The translations under genes and the position numbers were made by a program. Below, piece by piece: positions 19,417-27,700 of a stretch of 64,000 bases of DNA; the stretch's first letter is position 1, and every line of letters begins with the position of its first letter. The stretch comes from Spartinivicinus poritis (GTDB lineage: Bacteria; Pseudomonadota; Gammaproteobacteria; Pseudomonadales; Zooshikellaceae), in the NCBI RefSeq assembly GCF_028858535.1, contig NZ_JAPMOU010000031.1, positions 1-64,000 on the forward strand, in the 5' to 3' direction. Below the pieces are notes generated by a model that worked only from the letters and a program-made list of their open reading frames with translations, did no database searches and had not been told where the DNA came from.

Positions 19417-19899
19417 TTATTCAGGTATTGATATTAGTTGGAGCTCATGACCAGTTGCTCGGATAAATTTCTCTATGGCATGCATAGATATTACCAACGT
19501 TGAAGTGTTAATCAGTGGGTGGCATTGCATGGTAGAGCAAGCCCAAACGTCTTTGTCTATTAGCAGCTCTACAGATTGGTTTTGATCATTTATTAAGCTC
19601 AACAACGAAACCGCGCCAGGCTCAATACCTAAATATTGATTTAATCTTTCGGCAGAAGCAAAACTTAACTTAGTAACATTTAATTGAGCAGCCAGCTTAT
19701 CTAAAGCGACGGTTTTATGATCATTTACGATTATCAGAAAATGCCGCTTGCCTTTGCGATCACGTAAAAATAAATTTTTAGTTTTATCTCCTGGAATATG
19801 TGAAGCTAAAATATTAGCATCTTCACATGTATATAATGGTGGGTGTTGATACTGCTCAAAGCTGATGTTGTGAGTTGATAAAAAATCGTAAAGTTTCAT
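19417..19899 (-). CDS. YbaK/ProX-domain aminoacyl-tRNA deacylase (ProXp-ala/PrdX-like)
   Basis: 160 residues, a complete single-domain YbaK fold. Motifs: Y-x-HPP-x-YTCEDA near the N-terminus, catalytic-region Lys in TKNLFLRDRKGKRHFL, LGIEPGAVSLL, and CHPLINTST. This combination fits PrdX/ProXp-ala, which hydrolyses Ala-tRNA(Pro) in trans to correct mistakes by prolyl-tRNA synthetase. It ends 5 bases from the stop codon of the convergent antiporter gene. Related specificities in the superfamily (YbaK for Cys-tRNA(Pro)) cannot be fully excluded. Confidence 0.85.
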   Translation of the reverse strand: MKLYDFLSTHNISFEQYQHPPLYTCEDANILASHIPGDKTKNLFLRDRKGKRHFLIIVNDHKTVALDKLAAQLNVTKLSFASAERLNQYLGIEPGAVSLLSLINDQNQSVELLIDKDVWACSTMQCHPLINTSTLVISMHAIEKFIRATGHELQLISIPE

Positions 19900-20082
19900 T
19901 AACGTTTCTAAAATATAAGAAATCTGATCGTTTATTGAGCTTATGGCTTAAACAAACTTGTGATGCCTCAGGCTATCATCTTATTATTAGTAGTGTATAC
20001 GACATAATGCAGACAGCTGGTCGGCGAAGTATTATTGTACTGTCGATGAATGACTATTGTACAGTACCAAAAGGAATTGGAT

Positions 20083-20769
20083 ATGAGTGATGATATTGTA
20101 AGCACAGAAAGTGCGGGGCCTACGAGATGGGAGCAAGCTAAAGCTTGGGTAATTGGGCTAACAGGGGTTTTGCTGGTATTTCCTGCACTTATTAACTCTG
20201 CTGTTGATATCTATAAAGCTATTTTGAATGTCCCTAGCACTGAAGCAGAAGCGATTAATACCCAATTGTTTAAAGCCCATTTTCAAGAATTGCCTTTGAC
20301 AGTTGTTCCTGTCTCTATTAAGACTGATTCTGGCACTGTTGTTATGCAAATGTCTATATACGAGAATGGCGACATATATGCAGAATATGGGTTTCATTCC
20401 CAATGGTTTCCTATGCCAGTTAATAAGCAGGCTATTGCATTTAACTCGTTACCATTGTTGTTCTCTTCAGCTTATGCTGAAAACAGGCCACATGAGTTGA
20501 ATCAACCAATAACTGACAATGCTTTCATTCAACAGGATATCATCCATAATAACCAAATTAAGCGAAGTCGTTATTATAACAATGGGCAGTTAGAAACATT
20601 TTCGATAGATATTCAAACAGGTGAGATCAAAAACAAGCAATCTCGAGAAGTGGAAAAAGTGCCTCAAACTGGCACTACTCCTTCGGTGCCAGTAAAAAAA
20701 CGTCCAAAATTTCAACCCATGGAAGTAGACTTGGTCAATTTGAAGAAACAGAAAAATAATAGTCAGTAG
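20083..20769 (+). CDS. unknown single-span membrane protein
   Basis: 228 residues from ATG 20083, which has AAGGAA seven bases upstream; an in-frame ATG at 20050 lacks one. A hydrophobic helix at about 23-42 (WVIGLTGVLLVFPALINSA) is followed by an extracytoplasmic-looking beta-rich domain (about 60-180, with an MSIYENGDIYAEYG strand pair) and a basic, proline-rich C-terminal tail. I recognise no family. It is convergent with the OmpA-family gene at 20811. The upstream region 19900-20082 holds a possible promoter but nothing else clear. Confidence 0.7.
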   Translation: MSDDIVSTESAGPTRWEQAKAWVIGLTGVLLVFPALINSAVDIYKAILNVPSTEAEAINTQLFKAHFQELPLTVVPVSIKTDSGTVVMQMSIYENGDIYAEYGFHSQWFPMPVNKQAIAFNSLPLLFSSAYAENRPHELNQPITDNAFIQQDIIHNNQIKRSRYYNNGQLETFSIDIQTGEIKNKQSREVEKVPQTGTTPSVPVKKRPKFQPMEVDLVNLKKQKNNSQ

Positions 20770-20810
20770 AGTGAGCCTCATAGTAGAGGGTGTTCAAAAC
20801 GTATATTTTA

Positions 20811-21758
20811 TTACTGTAAAACTAACTCTACTCGACGATTTATTTTTCGGCTTTTTTCATGAAAATTACTAGCCAAAGGTGCTAATGGTCCAACACCGTG
20901 AGCTTGTAGTTGATGGTTACTGCTTGAAAACTGGTTAACTAAAGTGTTTACAACAGTTTCAGCGCGTCGTTGGGAAAGCGATATATTGTAATCAAGTGAG
21001 CCAGTTGTATCAGTATGACCAACTACATAAAATTTTTGATTGGGAGTTTGCTTCAATAATAAAGCAATATTTTGCAGAGTTGGAGTTGATTCTGGCTTTA
21101 GTGTTGCCTTATTGAGGTCGAAATATAAGCTATATAACGTCACTTTACCATTGCGTTCTAACTCTTCTTTTAAGTAATCAAGGTTTACTTCTACCATGCC
21201 AGTTTGTAAAGGTGCTTGTTCTAGTACATCCACTTGGGCTACCAGCTGTTTAGTTGAACGTCTTACGATATATAATGCTAAATAAATATCTCCATCAGAT
21301 TGAGATAATTTTGCCGCTAAAAAACGTTGAGAAGTATTTTTACCTGCTAGTCGAGAACCTCGACTTAATACTTGATTAGACCAGTCATAACTTGAGCCGC
21401 ATGTCGTGCTATTACATTCAAAAATAACTTTAAAGTTGTTAGACAATAACTCATTTTGGTAGTTTTTAAACACTTCTAAACTTGAGCGGTTATGAGGTAA
21501 CGTGTATGTAATTCTAGTAATTTTACCTTCTAATGAAAGACTCTCTTGAACTTTATATTTCTGTTTCGTTAATTTACTAATAGGTAGAATGTAGTTGTCG
21601 TAGGCAATTTGCTTGTAAGCACTAATTGTTGAACCTTGATATCGAGTAACTAACGGGTGATCTTTGCTGTTAGGAATATCATTGCCAAAAACGTTAGTAC
21701 TTATTATGAACCAATATAATAAGCTAAAGTACTTACAAGATGATATAGAATATGACAT
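20811..21758 (-). CDS. OmpA-family protein with N-terminal DUF4892-like domain
   Basis: 315 residues, AGGGA seven bases before the ATG, N-terminal signal peptide (hydrophobic about 10-24). About 35-185 resembles DUF4892 (a Y-Q-G-S region, then an RITYTLP strand and two cysteines near the TCGSSYDW motif). The last 110 residues are an OmpA-like peptidoglycan-binding domain with LYFDLNKATLKPES, VVGHTDTTGS, LSQRRAETV and a terminal NRRVELVL. It should sit in the periplasm or outer membrane bound to peptidoglycan. It is transcribed divergently from the MotAB-helicase operon across a 270-bp gap, and a functional link is possible but unproven. Confidence 0.85.
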   Translation of the reverse strand: MSYSISSCKYFSLLYWFIISTNVFGNDIPNSKDHPLVTRYQGSTISAYKQIAYDNYILPISKLTKQKYKVQESLSLEGKITRITYTLPHNRSSLEVFKNYQNELLSNNFKVIFECNSTTCGSSYDWSNQVLSRGSRLAGKNTSQRFLAAKLSQSDGDIYLALYIVRRSTKQLVAQVDVLEQAPLQTGMVEVNLDYLKEELERNGKVTLYSLYFDLNKATLKPESTPTLQNIALLLKQTPNQKFYVVGHTDTTGSLDYNISLSQRRAETVVNTLVNQFSSSNHQLQAHGVGPLAPLASNFHEKSRKINRRVELVLQ

Positions 21759-22032
21759 CTGATTTCCCTATACTTAATAGTTATTAAACTATTTATAGCA
21801 ATAAGCTAATGAAGTTAAATTGTTCGATGGTTGGGTCTAAAAAAATAGCCTTAATTTTGAGTATATACTGTTTTATTTTTTCTTCTTGTTACTCTATCTG
21901 TCGTTTTTATATCATTTAACTTTTATTACTAAATACGCAACTGGTGGTCTTAATATTTGGAGACTGCTTCTGTGTTCTACTTCACAGCAAATAGTGTTGC
22001 AGTATAGCATTATACACCACCAAATAAGCGGT

Positions 22033-23163
22033 ATGACGGTAAATGATCCATTGACAGAAATCTCTTCAAAAAAATCTAATCTTCTTGTTTCACAAAAGCA
22101 TGAAGTAGATCTATCAAGAGCTATTTACTCCACAAGTTTATCGTCAGCGTCCATAGATGATGAAACGCAGTTGTTTTATATCACTATTGACAAAGTTCTA
22201 TATCAACACCCTGTAGAAGTCATCGAAAAAGTATTGCGTGCTAATGGATTTTCCTTAAACCTGGAAAATATACTGGCATGCATGGATGATTTTAAAATTG
22301 GCACTTCGGTACAGCTGGACGATGAGTTTGCTGATCCTGATGAACCATTAAGTTTCATTCACTGTATTCAATTTAGGTTGCCTCAGAAAACATCAGTAGG
22401 GCCTACTCTTAGTAAATTTTATGAAGAAATTGAGTCTTATGAATCAATTATTGCCGACTTAAAAGGTAGTCAGGCAAATAAAGATTCTGTTGGAAAAAGA
22501 GAAGCAGAAAGTAAAAAAAGAATTCAGGAACTTGAGGCTGAAAACAGATCGTTGAAGATGCAGCTACGTTTGATGCAAAGTCAGCTAGAAAGTGCTGTAA
22601 AATCTGTAGAAAAAGCCAATGAGACGTTAGAAAGTCAAAACTATCTGCCTTCAAATGTATTTCGGGCAACAGTACGTGAAATTAATATTGAAGACCGAAT
22701 GGTTATTGTCAAGTCAGGAAAAACCACAATAAATATACCATTGTTTATGTGTGATATTTTGCCTGAAGCTGGCGATCATTGTTTGGTGCATGTAGAACAA
22801 GGTAATACACTAGGTTGTTTCTTTTTTAATAAGGAGAGAAAACACTTGCAGCCACAGTTGGCTAAGGTAATCCTAGTGAAAAACAGTATATGTAAGATTC
22901 GCGATGAAAATAGAAATACATGGTTAATTAAAGCAAAAAACTCAGTTGAGTATAATTTTTTTAGAACGTTAAAAAATAATGACCACCTATTGATCTATCT
23001 ATTGAAGGGTAAACCACTAAGGTTTGAATCTCTATTGCGCCCTGAAATTAAGCCGCATACTGATAGCGTTCAGGAAACCATACAAAAGTTTCAAATAGCA
23101 AAACTGGAAAAGGTAAAACCAATGAATGAGCAAAGCAATCAAGTGGATGGTGAACGTAAATGA
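22033..23163 (+). CDS. unknown coiled-coil protein, first gene of MotAB-helicase operon
   Basis: 376 residues from ATG 22033; the frame is open upstream to a TTG at 21886 but holds no better start. About 1-50 is polar and disordered-looking, 50-130 is mixed alpha/beta, and about 135-210 is a coiled coil (KKRIQELEAENRSLKMQLRL). About 215-330 looks like two short beta-rich domains (VREINIEDRMVIVKSG; IPLFMCDILPEAGDHCLVHV), possibly SH3- or OB-like. There is no signal peptide or membrane helix, so it is cytoplasmic. I recognise no family. It ends 31 bases before the MotA-like gene, in an unbroken same-strand run with the channel and helicase genes. Its role may be to connect motor and helicase (inference). 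Confidence 0.75.
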   Translation: MTVNDPLTEISSKKSNLLVSQKHEVDLSRAIYSTSLSSASIDDETQLFYITIDKVLYQHPVEVIEKVLRANGFSLNLENILACMDDFKIGTSVQLDDEFADPDEPLSFIHCIQFRLPQKTSVGPTLSKFYEEIESYESIIADLKGSQANKDSVGKREAESKKRIQELEAENRSLKMQLRLMQSQLESAVKSVEKANETLESQNYLPSNVFRATVREINIEDRMVIVKSGKTTINIPLFMCDILPEAGDHCLVHVEQGNTLGCFFFNKERKHLQPQLAKVILVKNSICKIRDENRNTWLIKAKNSVEYNFFRTLKNNDHLLIYLLKGKPLRFESLLRPEIKPHTDSVQETIQKFQIAKLEKVKPMNEQSNQVDGERK

Positions 23164-23194
23164 GTAGTGACAGTTAATAGACGGTGAAGGCTAG

Positions 23195-24046
23195 ATGGAA
23201 GGACTTAACTTAAAAAAGTATTTACACACCACAAGTAAAAAATTTGACCCTTTTGCTTTAATTATTGGTTTGGGTGGATTTGCTGCTGTGGGCTATGCCC
23301 TAGGCCTGAAAGAAGATATTAATACTTTTTTAGACCTAAGGTCTTTACTGATTGTAATTTGCGGTACTTTTGCTAGTATTTTATTTCAATTTGACTTCAG
23401 GTCTTGTGCATCTAGTCTAAAGTTGGTGCTTAGTTCTTTTTTTGGTACACCGGGAAGAAAAATTACCAATACACTTATTGAACTTGATCGAACAATTATA
23501 GCAAATGGTAAATTAACTGAGCTGCGTGAGGGTGAAAGCATCAATGGAGAGCTTTTAAATGACATTATATATATGCATAAACAAGGGCTCTTTTTTGAAG
23601 AGATCGATGAGTTTGTTACTTCAAGAATTCGAGATCAAATTTTAAAACGCAAAGTTTCTGTTGATATTCTTCGCAGGGCAGCCATTATTGCTCCTGCACT
23701 AGGCCTTTTTGGAACCGTTATTGGTTTGATAGGTGTGTTAAGGTCTCTTAATGATCCAAGCGAGATAGGCCCATCAATGTCATTAGCATTAATGACGACA
23801 GCTTATGGGGCTGGCTTAGGTTCTATTGTATTTACCCCACTATCTGGACGACTAGAGCATCATAATAGTATTTATTTAGCTGCACATGAACAGCTTTTAA
23901 ATAAAATTGGTATTTTAATTAAGCGCGAAGAAAATAGTATTGACGCTCAATTTTTAGCGAATACAGGGCCAAACGAAGACGCAGAATATCAATCAGAGTT
24001 TGAATCACATGATGAAGTTTACTCTGAAGAGAGTGATCCTAAATGA
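23195..24046 (+). CDS. MotA/TolQ/ExbB-family channel protein (MotA-like)
   Basis: 283 residues. Four membrane helices at about 19-38, 48-66, 161-183 and 194-215, with a cytoplasmic domain between helices 2 and 3: the MotA/PomA layout. Helices 3 and 4 carry family residues (APALGLFGTVIGLIGVL; SLALMTTAYGAGLGS) and the DPSEIGPSMSLAL loop is very PomA-like. It would form the ion-conducting ring around the MotB-like partner, whose gene overlaps its stop codon. Unlike Zorya ZorA it has no long C-terminal cytoplasmic tail, only about 40 acidic residues after the last helical part. No flagellar gene is adjacent. It is followed by a helicase, so a dedicated non-flagellar role is inferred. Confidence 0.9.
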   Translation: MEGLNLKKYLHTTSKKFDPFALIIGLGGFAAVGYALGLKEDINTFLDLRSLLIVICGTFASILFQFDFRSCASSLKLVLSSFFGTPGRKITNTLIELDRTIIANGKLTELREGESINGELLNDIIYMHKQGLFFEEIDEFVTSRIRDQILKRKVSVDILRRAAIIAPALGLFGTVIGLIGVLRSLNDPSEIGPSMSLALMTTAYGAGLGSIVFTPLSGRLEHHNSIYLAAHEQLLNKIGILIKREENSIDAQFLANTGPNEDAEYQSEFESHDEVYSEESDPK

Positions 24047-24711
24047 GAATGTCTGAGTTAGATCTTAGCCTTGACTCACAAGATGATAGTGAAAGTAAAA
24101 CAGCTTTCTATATTAGTTTCAGTGACCTGATGGTTATGTTGGGTGTATTTTTCGTTATGCTGCTTTCAATAAGCCAAGTGGATGTTGGATCATTTGAAAA
24201 AGTTAAAACAAGTGTCACTGGTAATACTGCAGGAACCTTAGTGGAGCTAAGCAATAACTTAGCCAAAATTGTTGAAGATGATCCTGATGTATCTGGTGTA
24301 TCTGTAAGAATGGCTAAAGATGGTATACGCTTGGTTTTGGATACTAAAGCATTATTTCAAACTGGAAGTGCAAATTTAAAGCCTCAGGCATTGGATTCTT
24401 TAGAGCCAATCCTATTAAGTATATTAGCCACAAAATATACGATTGATGTAGAAGGCCATACTGATGATGCGCCTTTGCATCGTTACTATAGAATGAATAA
24501 TGAGTATTTGCTTGAGACAAACTGGTCTTTGAGTGGTCGCAGAGCCAGTAGTGTTATTCACTTCTTGCTTCAATTTGGCTTTACTGAAAAACGCTTAAGA
24601 CTAGTAGGGTATGCGAGTACCCGCCCAATAAATAGTTTTAATGGTAAAAAAGGAGCAGCCCTGGAAGCTGCTAGAGCGAATAATCGTCGAGTATCACTAC
24701 TTGTTAAATAA
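24043..24711 (+). CDS. MotB-like stator partner with OmpA peptidoglycan-binding domain
   Basis: 222 residues; its ATG overlaps the previous stop (ATGA), indicating translational coupling with the MotA-like gene. A single membrane helix at about 22-44 contains Asp28 in FYISFSDLMVMLGVFF, equivalent to the ion-carrying Asp of MotB. A short plug/linker is followed by an OmpA-like domain (about 85-222) with VEGHTDDAPL, NWSLSGRRAS and NRRVSLLVK. It anchors the motor to peptidoglycan and supplies the protonatable (or Na+-binding) residue. An ATG two codons downstream is an equally possible start. Fifteen bases separate it from the helicase gene. Confidence 0.92.
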   Translation: MRMSELDLSLDSQDDSESKTAFYISFSDLMVMLGVFFVMLLSISQVDVGSFEKVKTSVTGNTAGTLVELSNNLAKIVEDDPDVSGVSVRMAKDGIRLVLDTKALFQTGSANLKPQALDSLEPILLSILATKYTIDVEGHTDDAPLHRYYRMNNEYLLETNWSLSGRRASSVIHFLLQFGFTEKRLRLVGYASTRPINSFNGKKGAALEAARANNRRVSLLVK

Positions 24712-24726
24712 TATGTGTGTTAATCA

Positions 24727-27700
24727 ATGCGATTTTTAACAAATAAAAATATAGAGCAGGGTGTTTCTGCAAAATATGATCGTAAAAATAGATTTGTTGT
24801 AAAGCGCTATAAAACAAAAGCAGGCTCTTTTGTCTATTTACTCACCAATAGCAGTAATAATGATCGCTTAGCTATTCCACATTATCTCATGGATAGGTTT
24901 AGAGCCCTTTTAGTAAAGCTACATAAAAAAATGGAGAGTGTAGCTGCTCAAGACATCGAAATCGATGAAAAATTATATTTTAAGGATACAGAGTACTATC
25001 GTTTTGAATATACAGCCAATACATTAGAACACTTAACTATTGTTGATCTGAATAGTGCAGGTCGTTTTAATATTTATAGAGAAGCTGTTAATACAGTGGT
25101 TGAGCTGTTATACGATGCTGGGTTGGATCACCCAAATGGTGTCTTTGATAGGATTATTGATTATCATAAACTGTTTCAATTCACTTTTAATGAAGGAAGT
25201 GAAAGTATAACCAGTGGTTTATCCGTTCGGCGTAATACACTGATTGAAATGGGGGATTATATTCCTCTTGAAAAGGATGCACAAAATCATGTGATTTCTG
25301 TTACAACAGATCCTACTTCATTTGAAAATGGTTTAACTCAAAAAAATAGTGGGATTAAAAAAACGGCAGATACTAAAAACTTAGAATTTAAAAGAAAGCT
25401 AGGTGAACGTAATACCGAGGAAAACCACACTGTAGATTATGATACACTATTTGGGGCATCCTCTGCCAAGAAGGCCAAGCGTCCAGTAAAAAATAAGGCA
25501 AGACTACCTTCTGTTAAGATAACCAAGACAAGCTGTCCATTACCATTATTGGCTGGTGATATTAAATCGCATACAGCGAAAGTCTATAAGTGTGAGTTAA
25601 CATCAGAGGATGCATCATCCCTAAGAAAAGGTGTGCTGGCTGATCGAGATGCAGAGCATCTACTGGGTTTTGAAATATTTACTGCTATTTTTAAGAAAAA
25701 TGGAAAACTAAAAAGTTTTAGCTTTCCTCTTTATTATATGAATGTAAAGGTTGAAGAGTCTGGACGATTTTTACATGTCTACCCTCCTGAAAATGGTGAT
25801 GTGTATCTTAACCATCTTAGTTTATCAGTATTTATTGAAAATTTTTCAGACTCCAAAAAGAGTGAGCCGCTTGATTCATTTTTTAATACACTGCTTTCTC
25901 AGAAAATAGAGATTGATAAAAAACTTCATAATATATCTATTCGTCGCCAACTGCCCTATAGTGAAGATGTCTTTCGACAAACTCGTGAAATATTAATAGG
26001 TAAAAGAGGAGAAAATGGTAAGGGAGGGATTATTGAAAATCTCAATATTATTGGTATTGAGTGTGATTTAGGCTCAGTGGTGTTATATAGGGCTGAACGT
26101 AATCCATCACCTTTAACAAGGGCGCTAGACCTAGATTTGAAGAAGATTCAACGTACTGCTCATGAATATCCTCATAGGTTTTATGCTTCCTTATTAGGTA
26201 AATTTCTTAATCCTGAACTGAAAACTAATAATATAAATGTAGAAGAATTTTGCTCTACTCCTCTTAGTCCAGGAACTTTGACTAAGTCCTCGAAGGCATT
26301 AATTCAAAATTTGAATGACCATAACTTTGTCTTACTTGAAGGTCCACCTGGAACAGGTAAAACGTTTACCATTAGAAATCTGTTGATACACTGCTTAAAT
26401 TCTAATAAAAAACTATTAATTGTAAGCGATCAGCAAGCAGCAATTCATGCACTTAATGAAAAAATACAAGAGTATTTGGTGGGTAAGGACGTTGCATCTG
26501 TAACAGCAGTAAAAACGATGAACTTATGGAAAAGTGCAATTAAGGTTATTGATGAAGTTCCTTCAAGCACTGATGATCTTGGACTGTGGATAAATAAACT
26601 TTCAAAAATGTTGGCAATGGATCTGTCCCGTGAGCAGGATTGGCCACATGATAACCCTAAAATATTAGAAGATATTCGAAAGTTGGATGCAGAATACCAG
26701 GAGGTAAAGGAAAATATAGGGAGAGTATTGAATAAAAGCTTCGAGCTGGTAAATCGTAAAAGCCAAATTATACCTAAAAATCTCCATCCAAGTAATCATG
26801 ATGATATATCTGATTTAACAGCATTTTTAACATTTATTGGATCAGGTGATCTTTCTAAAGCCAATAAGTCGGTAAGCTATCGAAAACATTTGGCATTAGC
26901 TAGTAAGTTTATAGAACTACGGCGGGAAATGCTGAACAGCAATTATGCATCATGCTATCCAGACTTTGAGTTTAGGATGGAGAGTATTAATGAGCTGGAA
27001 TCTGTAGTTTCAGGCCATATCAATATTTTGCAGCTACTTATTAAAGAAAAACCTAAAACCGAAGATGAGTTTTTCAATTTATTTCAAACTGAAGTAGAGT
27101 CATATATTAACTCTTTTTTAGTTGACTACTGGACAAAGTGTTTTGGTGCCATATCAACCGGCTCAGTTACCTTAAAAATACAAGCTGTTTTGAAGCATCC
27201 CTGTATCAGTGTTTGGAAAAGCCTTTTAAAACAGCTATTGTTTCATCAAGATTTCATCACTATAGTTAAAAGTTGTGAAAACCCTGATCAGGTATTACGA
27301 CAATTTAATCAGATACATCATTTTCTTGATCCAAACCAAGTAGAGGTTGAACACTGCTTAGCATTTGATATATGTCAGTACTTTTTAAGTGGATATAGGG
27401 AAGTTTCAATAAATTATCAACTTGAACAGTTGACAAAAATTCAGCAAAAAAGAGATATGCTGATAAAGGAAATGTGTCTACTTAAGCTGACTAGTATATC
27501 AAAAAAAGCTATTGCGAATAGGCAAAATAGTACTAATAGAGCAACTAAAATTATTAATTTGGTTGAATCTCTGAAGTCATGTAATACAATCGATACAGGG
27601 AGTGGCGCTTCAATTCTTAAGGAGCTTCAAGAAGAACTTTGGGAGTGTTTCCCAATTTGGATTTGTCGAAAACAAGCTGTTCCATTTTTATTTCCATCTA

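Noticed and set aside
19875-20090. 71-codon plus-strand frame upstream of the membrane protein gene
   Set aside because: No ribosome binding site and no protein-like composition; it overlaps the start of the deacylase gene and the following gene.
23195-24711. Plain flagellar stator motA/motB (or pomA/motC-motD) genes
   Set aside because: The proteins look stator-like, but there is no flagellar or chemotaxis gene beside them and they are tightly packed with a helicase and an unknown gene. A flagellar role is not excluded, only less likely.
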